NCBI GenBank assembly: GCA_017457465.1
Contig: JAFTHJ010000012.1
Coordinates: 1-8,897, forward strand
Length of the DNA: 8,897 nt
Reading direction: 5' to 3'
DNA from: Clostridia bacterium
GTDB taxonomy: Bacteria; Bacillota; Clostridia; Oscillospirales; CAG-272
Shown: positions 1 to 6,380 of the stretch, piece by piece
Position numbering within the stretch: position 1 is the stretch's first letter
Layout: the number at the start of each line of letters is the position of its first letter
Program-made: the position numbers and the translations under genes
Notes under the pieces: model-generated
What the model was told of the DNA's origin: nothing
The model's input: only the letters and a program-made list of their open reading frames with translations
Databases searched by the model: none

Positions 1-2021
1 ATTTAGCTCAAGCGGCGGATATTGACCTCTCGTGCAAGGATTATGTTCCGATAGGAATATATTCCTATGGAAAATACTTCCTCGGAACCTACGACGGAAT
101 GGGATATACCATAAGCAATATGAATATCAGCGGAGCTCACGGCACGGGAGAAAAGAAAAACGGCAACAACGCTATGTTCGGATTTCTCGGCGGAAGAGTT
201 CAAAACGTAACCATTATCGACAGTACAATAGAGGGAAGCTGTGCCGCGTCTATCGCGAGTCACGGCGGCGGAAAAGACTCATATATAATAAATTGCTACA
301 GTAGCGCAACCGTCCGCGGCACAACACGCTCGGGCGGAATAGTTGATAACTATAACGGGTTTGTATACGCGTGTGTATTTGACGGAGAGGCGAATTCCCT
401 CTGCTCATGCACCTGTCGTGAGCTGATTGGATGTTATTCAAATAAGCCCCTTATAAACGAAAAATACTTCATCGGCATCGCAGACAACAACACCGAGTTC
501 GACACTTTCGGTGAAGCGGAGATAGCGGGTTTCAACGAGAATATCGACGGTTACAGAAAAACAAATAATTACAGACCGTTCAACGTCTGGAGCTACTCTG
601 ACGGAGAAGCCGCAACAGAGCCTATTGCGGCAGAGATGACATACGGAGAGAAGATGTCGTCCCACCTCGTTCCGATAATATGTGTTCTGGTTGCCGCCAT
701 CGCGGTCGCTGTCCTCACGGGACTCAAAGCCTCGTTCGCAAAGGATATTCTTTCCGCCGTCAGACGCGCAAAGCCTATGCACCTTTATATCACAATCGCG
801 AGTGTCATATCGGTTCTCTCGATAATATTCATCGCGGAAAACAAGGGCGTTATATATGATTATCTGGTCGGATATTTCGGCGGGGATATTTACGCCGACT
901 TCTTCAACCACATAGATTACTGTAAAAACCTTGAGAACGTATACTATCAGGCACCCTTTGCGTGTTTCCCTCCTCTGGCTTACGTAATTTTCTATTATCC
1001 CTTAAGCCGAATACTTCCGGAGGATGCGGTTATCCGCTTCTCACCGTGGAAAAACTCCTCGGGAATATTCATAATCTACACGGCAAGTATCATTATATGC
1101 TGCCTGATAATCTTCTGGTTTATGAGATATTTCCTGAAAAAATACGGAACAGGCGCAATATCCTGTGTAAGTATTCTTGTTCTGATATCGAACTGCTTCT
1201 TCTTCGGAGCTATTGAGCGCGGAAATTCGGTAATTATCGTTCTTGCCCTGCTTATGGCGGCAATGTGGCTGCGCGACAGAGACAGTAAGGTAGCTCGTGA
1301 GGTCGCTCTGATACTTATCGCGGTAGCGGCGGGCTTCAAGGCATACCCCGCTCTGTTCGGTCTGCTCTATATTGTGGAAAAAAGGTGGAAGGAAGCGATA
1401 CGCCTCATAATCTACGGTGTTCTCTTCTTCTTCGTTCCCTTCGCGTTCTGCGGCGGCTGGGACGGATTTATGCAGTTCGTCAGAGTCATCTCGCAGGTTC
1501 AGACCGATTCCTATATGTCCTACACGAGCATAACATCAACGGTAGCGCTTCTCGCGGAGGAAACGAATATAGGATTCTTCGCGTGGGAACACACGGCAAC
1601 ACTCGCAACAGCAATCTTCCTCGCGGTCAACGCGGCAGCTCTCTTCTCGGGAAAGCTCTCGGCTTGGGAAAAGGCAATGATAGTTTGCTGTATGGTCGTT
1701 CTCGGCCCCGCTTGGAGCGGAACCTACACCTGCATCTATTTCGCGGTGCCTATGGTAATGTTCTTTGCTCACACGGCACAGGGATTTGGCAAGAATGGGA
1801 CGTTGGTGTATAATCTCTTCTGCACCGTCGGCTTTGCCACGGTATTCTCGCTGATGTCCTTTGTAAACTCGTCGGGCGAGTCTTTCGCGAATATACGCTA
1901 TATTGCGATAATGGCGATAGACCTTGTTATAGTCGTCAAAGCGGCGGTATTCCTCGCAAAAAAGCTGTTCTCGAAAAAGGAAACAGCTCCGATAGCGACA
2001 GAAGATACGGTCGAAGCATAA
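1..2021 (+). CDS. GLUG-domain / GT87-like membrane glycosyltransferase fusion (5' end outside window)
   Basis: The frame is open from base 3 with no stop, and the GLUG-like motif GTYDGMGYTISNMNISG straddles the ATG at base 99. That ATG is therefore internal and the start lies left of the window. Numbering from the base-99 Met, residues 1 to about 120 look like GLUG / right-handed beta-helix repeats (for example IINCYSSATV followed by SGGIVDNYNG) and are probably extracytoplasmic. A first membrane helix spans about 188-209, followed by roughly a dozen hydrophobic segments to about 620 and a short Lys-rich tail. The membrane part resembles GT87 (DUF2029, PimE-like) enzymes, which transfer a sugar from a polyprenyl-phosphate donor outside the membrane. 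It has an acidic first loop (DIYADFFNHID, about 263-273), then FPPLAYVIFY, an ERGNS motif (373-377) and GFKAYP (412-417). Acceptor and sugar cannot be read from the sequence. Having a GLUG domain before a GT87 domain is unusual. A terminator follows 17 bases after the stop. Confidence 0.82.
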   Translation, partial: LAQAADIDLSCKDYVPIGIYSYGKYFLGTYDGMGYTISNMNISGAHGTGEKKNGNNAMFGFLGGRVQNVTIIDSTIEGSCAASIASHGGGKDSYIINCYSSATVRGTTRSGGIVDNYNGFVYACVFDGEANSLCSCTCRELIGCYSNKPLINEKYFIGIADNNTEFDTFGEAEIAGFNENIDGYRKTNNYRPFNVWSYSDGEAATEPIAAEMTYGEKMSSHLVPIICVLVAAIAVAVLTGLKASFAKDILSAVRRAKPMHLYITIASVISVLSIIFIAENKGVIYDYLVGYFGGDIYADFFNHIDYCKNLENVYYQAPFACFPPLAYVIFYYPLSRILPEDAVIRFSPWKNSSGIFIIYTASIIICCLIIFWFMRYFLKKYGTGAISCVSILVLISNCFFFGAIERGNSVIIVLALLMAAMWLRDRDSKVAREVALILIAVAAGFKAYPALFGLLYIVEKRWKEAIRLIIYGVLFFFVPFAFCGGWDGFMQFVRVISQVQTDSYMSYTSITSTVALLAEETNIGFFAWEHTATLATAIFLAVNAAALFSGKLSAWEKAMIVCCMVVLGPAWSGTYTCIYFAVPMVMFFAHTAQGFGKNGTLVYNLFCTVGFATVFSLMSFVNSSGESFANIRYIAIMAIDLVIVVKAAVFLAKKLFSKKETAPIATEDTVEA

Positions 2022-2038
2022 CTCAATTTATAAAATTA

Positions 2039-2067
2039 TCCGTCGGGCATTGCCCGACGGATTTTTT
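2039..2067 (+). terminator. Rho-independent terminator after the GLUG-GT87 gene
   Basis: A perfect 10-bp inverted repeat (TCCGTCGGGC at 2039-2048, GCCCGACGGA at 2052-2061) with a 3-base loop is followed directly by six T (2062-2067). It lies between the stop at 2021 and the convergent gene ending at 2072. On the minus strand the hairpin is followed by a weaker T-rich stretch (TAATTTTAT), so it may also stop the opposing transcript. Confidence 0.9.
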
Positions 2068-2071
2068 CATC

Positions 2072-3598
2072 TTACGAATTAATTATTATATAATTCACCG
2101 TGCCGAGGTCCTCGTCGACACCCACGGGGGCGGATATTTTCGAGGTGGGAACAAAATATTTCTTCGATACAGACCAGACCGTGTCGCCCTCTGCGGGGAA
2201 GCAGATTATCATATCTCCGCCCGCCTTCTCGACTCTCTCTCCGAATCTGACCTCGGATGCCGTCCTCACACTCTGTGTCCCGTATATCTCGGCACATACC
2301 GAAAGCTCGGTGTCTATTCCGAGATTCTCCCCGTCAACACGCGCACGGCATAAGAGAGCGCGTATATCGGCTCCAAGCTCCGACTGCTCACCGAGGTCAG
2401 CTGAAAGCTCGTAACGGAAAGGAAGCGTTATCTCGGATACGCTGTATTCACCGCCGTTCTCAAGCAGAATACTGTACTTGCTCTGTCCACAGAGAATGCT
2501 TCTGCCCTTGTCTCTCTCAAGCCTCTCGGCGACAGGCTTACACAAAACATCTATAACGCGTGAGCCAGCGGGGATATTCGTCTCGGAAAGCGGAATACGC
2601 TCACTCTGCGAGAAATTACCTCTCGGGAGTGCGGTAAGCGTGGGAACAAGGTAGTCGCGGTATGCGTTCTCGCAATAATTCTCGGTGGAATATATATCCC
2701 TCGTATAGGATATCGGAGCGACCTTGTGCGCCACGACCTCGGGGATAATATTCATCGAGCAGAGTATCTTACCCTCCTCAACGCTCACTGTCATATCGCT
2801 TACATAAGCGCTTCCCCTGCAGGTCGCCTCGGGGGTAATATCCTCTATCTCAATCTGCTCATTAAAGGGTACGCTTCGGCTTATAACCTCGGCAGAGGCG
2901 GGAGAGCCGTCACGGCAGGTTAGCAAAGAGAGCCGTAGCTCTCCTCGGCAATCGGCGTATCCGTCCGCTGCGCTCACATCGGTAACGACGGCATCGGCAT
3001 AGGCGCTCACGACACGTGTATCATCTGCCCCCAGAGCTATCTCGTCGGAAAGCTCGGCGGTCTCGCCCATACCCGAGAGCATCATAAGCGAGGGAAATTC
3101 TCCGTCAAGCCGCTCTATGCTCAAAGGATTCACCTCTCCCGATATTCGCTCCTCGCATATCATCATACCGTAAGCCTTCACACGGGCGCTCAAGCGGCAT
3201 TTAATATTGAGCTTTCTGGGCGCTCCTACCCTTGCCGTTATTCCCTCGTCTCTGATATCCGCGAGAAGAAGAACTCCCTCGTTGAGGTCGAACTCGCTTG
3301 ACAGCTCAAGCGGAGCGCTAAAAGCGTATTCGGCAGAAAGAGGCGCTGAATAAAGCTCTCCGTCAGAGCCTATGTAAAGCAGCTGATAGTCGAGGGTGCC
3401 GTTGAACTCGGCTTTTCCGCCGCCGATATATTTTGCGGGAGGAAGCGGCGCGGCGCTCACTCGCAGAACTCTCCTTATTTCTGGCTGGTAGTCGGGAAGA
3501 ACGTAATCGTTTGAAACCTCCGTGGCAATAAGCCTGTCGCATAACGGCATCTGAAATCTTTTCGGGGACGCCCCGTACATTGCATCGCTGCTGTTCAT
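2072..3598 (-). CDS. SipL-like protein: SPOCS (DUF3794) domains plus C-terminal LysM
   Basis: This 508-residue protein has no signal peptide and no membrane helix. Residues about 30-150 hold a first SPOCS/DUF3794-like domain with the typical VLPDYQPEIRRVLR opening. Similar beta-rich segments recur at about 190-300 and 345-455. Residues 462-505 look like LysM (AEGDTVWSVSKKYFVPTSKIS). The order SPOCS repeats then LysM, and a length near 520, match SipL of Clostridioides difficile, which binds SpoIVA through its LysM domain and is needed for spore coat assembly. Related DUF3794/LysM proteins of other function exist, so orthology is not claimed. The start is supported by AAAGGAGA at 3606-3613, 7 bases before the ATG. 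The 101-base gap to the upstream gene holds a large hairpin, so this gene may be transcribed separately. I saw no convincing promoter there. Confidence 0.82.
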   Translation of the reverse strand: MNSSDAMYGASPKRFQMPLCDRLIATEVSNDYVLPDYQPEIRRVLRVSAAPLPPAKYIGGGKAEFNGTLDYQLLYIGSDGELYSAPLSAEYAFSAPLELSSEFDLNEGVLLLADIRDEGITARVGAPRKLNIKCRLSARVKAYGMMICEERISGEVNPLSIERLDGEFPSLMMLSGMGETAELSDEIALGADDTRVVSAYADAVVTDVSAADGYADCRGELRLSLLTCRDGSPASAEVISRSVPFNEQIEIEDITPEATCRGSAYVSDMTVSVEEGKILCSMNIIPEVVAHKVAPISYTRDIYSTENYCENAYRDYLVPTLTALPRGNFSQSERIPLSETNIPAGSRVIDVLCKPVAERLERDKGRSILCGQSKYSILLENGGEYSVSEITLPFRYELSADLGEQSELGADIRALLCRARVDGENLGIDTELSVCAEIYGTQSVRTASEVRFGERVEKAGGDMIICFPAEGDTVWSVSKKYFVPTSKISAPVGVDEDLGTVNYIIINS

Positions 3599-3670
3599 AT
3601 CGCAATCTCCTTTTTATCGAGGTATTTATTTGTACGGTAAAGCCTATGCCGAGAAGCGGCAAATTATTCC

Positions 3671-3709
3671 AAAGGGCTAACGGAGCGTTGAGGCCTCCGT
3701 TAGCCCTTT
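3671..3709 (-). terminator. Long hairpin at the 3' end of the GT4-CsaB gene, probable terminator or attenuator
   Basis: A perfect 15-bp inverted repeat (AAAGGGCTAACGGAG at 3671-3685 and its complement at 3695-3709) encloses a 9-base loop. Read on the minus strand the stem ends in CCCTTT but continues GGAATAATTT, so there is no clean T-tract. The stop codon of the GT4-CsaB gene (3702-3700) lies inside the stem. It separates the lipoprotein/GT4-CsaB operon from the SipL-like gene and may only partly terminate or may protect the mRNA end. Confidence 0.6.
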
Positions 3710-5694
3710 ATATATTCCCCGCCATTCTCCTCGCAAAACGCCCGTATTTTAGGGTCTTTCCCCACTCCCTCAAAGGGGCTTCCCGCGATTTTCGCAAAAA
3801 CAAGCAGGTGAAATCTCATTCCGCATACAAGCTCGGCTCCGCCGAGAAGCTCAACAAGCTCTCCGCAGTCAAGACCGTCGACATACTCTCCCCCCACAGC
3901 CTCGCTCATACGGAGCGATATTTTTTTATCCTCGGCGGGATACATTCCCACAAAGATACACCGAAGCCCTCTTTTCGCCGCACTCTCGGCTCTGCTCCCG
4001 AGCACCAGAATCTCCGACCTCTCACCTCTGCCCGATACGGCAAAGACCGCATATCCGCCTCTATCTTCTCTTTTTGCGGAGCTTTGAGATTCACCGAAGA
4101 TTCGAAAAGCGAGGTCGTCCTCAAGCGCGATTTTTTCCCTATCGGCGCCAAGCGCTATAGCAAGTCGAGCCGAGCGTTTGTCGCGAAATCCGAGGTGGTC
4201 GCATTTGCCGAGAATCCTCGCGCTTATCCGTCTTCCCACGGCGCTCTCTATCGGACCAAGCCCGTTTGCCCAAAGCTCAACTCGCACCCCACGCCTTGAG
4301 GCTATCTCGGCAAGTACGGCATAATATATCAGTGAGCGAAGGCTTGTCCTGTCCTGAAAAATCGTTCCGCCGCCAAAGGCAAGACACCGAGCGTGGGAAA
4401 TTTGCTTCATAACCGAAAATATATTTTTCGGCGAGACACAGCTCACGCCGTACCTGTATCTGTCCCGTCTCGGGTGTCGGCTCAAGGCGCATATTCCGTC
4501 TCCGTATTCCAATCGCGCCCGTGCGATAGCGCCCTGAAGCAGCACGTCATCCCCCGTATTGCCGTATCCGTAATAGCCGCAAAGACAGACGTCCCCTTTG
4601 CCCATACAGCTCCGCTCGATAGCCCGTCTGTAAAAGTGCCGAGTCAGCTCGGCACAGCGCTCTACACCGTGATTCTCCGAGACGTATTTTCGCAAAAAAT
4701 CCGACCGTCTTTCGCTCTCCTCCTCGCTCATATCAAGAAGTTCAACAAGAGATGAGAGCATTTTTTCGTCGGTAATGCCAGAATACCCCCTCGCGCAAAA
4801 ATTGCTCCGCTCCGCCTCCGCGATATTCCCCTCTCCGACACATCCGAAAAAGCCCTCATTCCCCGCCAGAACAACGAGAGCGCCGCTCGACATCGCCTCA
4901 AGAGCCGCCCTCGAAACGCCGACAAAGATACCTCTCTCACGCATAATCGGAGCTACATCGGTCCGTGCCCCCAAAGTTCTCACACACGCATATCCTATCT
5001 CGCGGTTCACCCTCTCGGAAAGCTCACGAAGCCGCGGATATTCCTCGCCTCCGCCCACTATATCCACAGTTATTCCCGAATATTTTTTCGCGAGTGTCGG
5101 CGCGACACTGCAAAGCGAGTACGCCGCCGCGGAGCAATCTCGGTCAAGACGGCTGACAAAAAGTATGCTTTTCCCCTCGCGTATACTGCGCTCGGGAGAA
5201 AATCGGGCGGTGTCAACCCCGTTCGGAATTATCTCTATCCTCTCCCGCTGTACCCGATAAACCTCGCGCAGATATTCGGCAATATCCTCGCTCACCGCGC
5301 TGACATAATATCCCCATCGCGACATATACTTTTTTAACGGAGTCACTTGAAATCTGGCGTGTGCCGTGGTCACAAAGCAAATCCCCGCTCGTCTTGCCGC
5401 CCTCTCACCGATATACGCGGCTATTCGGGAATGGGCGTGAATAATATCGAAGTGCTGTCTGCGCAAAAGAGAGCGTATGGCAGCATAAGCCCCGATGAGC
5501 TTTGTCGGCGCTCTCGAGCCGAGCGGGAGGGTAATGTGCCTCACTCCCGCACCCGAAAGCTTCTGTGCAAGACTTCCGCCGCCCGATATCACACAGACCT
5601 CGTTCCCAAGCTCCGTAAGCGCCGCCGAAAGTGAGCAAAGATGTGTTTCGGCACCGCCTATATCAAGTGAGGATATCAGCATAAGTATCTTCAT
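3700..5694 (-). CDS. GT4 glycosyltransferase fused to CsaB-type polysaccharide pyruvyl transferase
   Basis: This 664-residue soluble protein has two enzyme domains. Residues 1 to about 360 are a GT-B fold GT4 glycosyltransferase: IGGAETH near the N terminus, then HAHSRIAAY, IPNGVDTARFSP (156-167), FVSRLDRD and SRAALEAMSSG (261-271). Residues 364-664 match CsaB / polysaccharide pyruvyl transferase, which moves pyruvate from PEP onto an envelope glycan sugar: GYYGYGNTGDD (373-383), GGGTIFQDRTS (441-451), GLGPIES, FRDKRSA, EDDLAF and GMRFH (625-629), whose Arg and His fit the PEP-binding R-x-H motif. In Bacillus anthracis, CsaB pyruvylates the cell-wall polysaccharide that anchors S-layer proteins. 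A combined enzyme that adds a sugar and then pyruvylates the glycan is plausible, but the substrate is unknown. The GT4 part lacks the first Glu of the usual E-x7-E motif (Val258 at that place). The gene starts one base after the lipoprotein stop, with GGAG 7 bases before its ATG, so translation is likely coupled. Confidence 0.87.
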   Translation of the reverse strand: MKILMLISSLDIGGAETHLCSLSAALTELGNEVCVISGGGSLAQKLSGAGVRHITLPLGSRAPTKLIGAYAAIRSLLRRQHFDIIHAHSRIAAYIGERAARRAGICFVTTAHARFQVTPLKKYMSRWGYYVSAVSEDIAEYLREVYRVQRERIEIIPNGVDTARFSPERSIREGKSILFVSRLDRDCSAAAYSLCSVAPTLAKKYSGITVDIVGGGEEYPRLRELSERVNREIGYACVRTLGARTDVAPIMRERGIFVGVSRAALEAMSSGALVVLAGNEGFFGCVGEGNIAEAERSNFCARGYSGITDEKMLSSLVELLDMSEEESERRSDFLRKYVSENHGVERCAELTRHFYRRAIERSCMGKGDVCLCGYYGYGNTGDDVLLQGAIARARLEYGDGICALSRHPRRDRYRYGVSCVSPKNIFSVMKQISHARCLAFGGGTIFQDRTSLRSLIYYAVLAEIASRRGVRVELWANGLGPIESAVGRRISARILGKCDHLGFRDKRSARLAIALGADREKIALEDDLAFRIFGESQSSAKREDRGGYAVFAVSGRGERSEILVLGSRAESAAKRGLRCIFVGMYPAEDKKISLRMSEAVGGEYVDGLDCGELVELLGGAELVCGMRFHLLVFAKIAGSPFEGVGKDPKIRAFCEENGGEYIKG

Positions 5695-5695
5695 C

Positions 5696-6235
5696 TCAAG
5701 TCTCCGTTTTCTCGGTAAAATAAATTATCCTAGCGTCAATATCCAAGGAATCCGCGCGATATATTACGCGAATCGGCGTCTCGCTCCTTTGCGATAGATA
5801 TATCTCGCTCTCGCTTCCGTCCGCTCTCCTGCATAAAAGACGGTCGACACTCTCACCGTCAAGCGTCTCGGAAGAAAGATATGATATCTCTCCCTCGGTA
5901 TCAAAAATCCGCTCGACATCGAGCCAAGCCGCGAATTTCCCGATATCTACCGTTATTCCGTCAAGCTCGGCACGAGTCTCACCGTCCTCGCGAATAACCC
6001 TGATACCTCGCAACGCCCTCGGCTCCTCGAAGCGCAGAGTAATATCTCGGCTTCTGTCTTCCCGCAACACGCCCACATCAAGCACAGCTCGTATATGCTC
6101 TCCGCCTCTCTCCCAACTTAACTCACATTCAAACGCCCCTCTGCCAAAATCAAGCGCTATCTCCCTCTCTCGGGAACACCCCGAAAGCAATAAAATCACA
6201 AGCGCAAAAAGCACCGCCGTTTTGATTTTTCCCAT
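5696..6235 (-). CDS. Small lipoprotein, possibly LolA/GerS-like
   Basis: From the preferred start this is a 179-residue protein. It begins MGKIKTAVLFALVILLLSGC, a type II signal peptide with lipobox LSGC, so the mature protein should be lipid-anchored on the outer face of the membrane from Cys20. The rest is hydrophilic, rich in Glu, Arg and Asp, and reads as alternating beta strands (ITLRFEEPRALRGIRV, ESEIYLSQRSETPIRVIY). That pattern is compatible with a LolA-like half-barrel, but no family could be assigned firmly. It is the first gene of an operon with the GT4-CsaB gene, and alr is divergent. A small lipoprotein beside alr recalls GerS (gerS-alr2) of C. difficile and YdcC near alr in Bacillus. 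This is a context argument, not a sequence match. An ATG four codons further upstream (6247) is less likely because it overlaps the ribosome binding site. Confidence 0.82.
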   Translation of the reverse strand: MGKIKTAVLFALVILLLSGCSREREIALDFGRGAFECELSWERGGEHIRAVLDVGVLREDRSRDITLRFEEPRALRGIRVIREDGETRAELDGITVDIGKFAAWLDVERIFDTEGEISYLSSETLDGESVDRLLCRRADGSESEIYLSQRSETPIRVIYRADSLDIDARIIYFTEKTET

Positions 6236-6240
6236 ACCTG

Positions 6241-6245
6241 CCTCC
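6241..6245 (-). promoter_or_regulatory. Ribosome binding site that sets the lipoprotein start
   Basis: GGAGG lies 5 bases before the ATG at 6235-6233. The alternative upstream ATG (6247-6245) shares its G with this GGAGG and is preceded only by AT-rich sequence without a Shine-Dalgarno match. The shorter protein also begins with a textbook signal peptide. Confidence 0.75.
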
Positions 6246-6279
6246 ATAAATTCATTTTATAAGACACAATATGAAAAAT

Positions 6280-6285
6280 ATTATA
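6280..6285 (-). promoter_or_regulatory. Candidate -10 box for the lipoprotein/GT4-CsaB operon
   Basis: On the minus strand this is a perfect TATAAT, 32 bases before the lipoprotein ribosome binding site. The best -35 candidate is the palindromic TTGCAA at 6306-6311, but that gives a long 20-base spacer. The -10 is good, while promoter assignment stays tentative. Confidence 0.4.
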
Positions 6286-6305
6286 GATTAATACTTAAAA
6301 TACCG

Positions 6306-6334
6306 TTGCAATGAGACAAATATTGTGATAAAAT
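6306..6334 (+). promoter_or_regulatory. Sigma-A-type promoter for alr (and probably the AraC gene)
   Basis: The -35 is TTGCAA (6306-6311) and the -10 is TAAAAT (6329-6334), with a 17-base spacer. TG at 6326-6327 makes an extended -10 (TGATAAAAT). Transcription would start near 6341, giving a leader of about 40 bases before the alr ATG, too short for a riboswitch. Confidence 0.65.
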
Positions 6335-6380
6335 ATTCCTGTAAGATATATCCAAACATAATTTTTCAGAGTGAGAGAAT

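Noticed and set aside
99..101. ATG at base 99 as the true start of the GLUG-GT87 gene
   Set aside because: The frame is open upstream to base 3 and the residues before it (DLSCKDYVPIGIYSYGKYF) continue the GLUG-like motif. No Shine-Dalgarno precedes this ATG.
3620..3660. Possible SigE/SigK-type sporulation promoter before the SipL-like gene (GGCATAGG and GTACAAAT on the minus strand)
   Set aside because: The two elements resemble SigE boxes, but they are separated by only about 6-7 bases instead of roughly 13-15, so they cannot act as a normal promoter.
3580..4299. A 239-codon open frame on the plus strand opposite the CsaB domain
   Set aside because: It overlaps, in antisense, conserved pyruvyl transferase motifs, is low-complexity (Ser/Arg/Pro-rich) and begins inside the neighbouring gene's 5' end. 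It is not coding.
6245..6247. ATG at 6247 as the lipoprotein start
   Set aside because: It overlaps the GGAGG that serves the ATG at 6235 and has no ribosome binding site of its own.
6335..6380. Riboswitch or T-box before alr
   Set aside because: The predicted leader is only about 40 bases and shows no stable stem-loop or T-box sequence.
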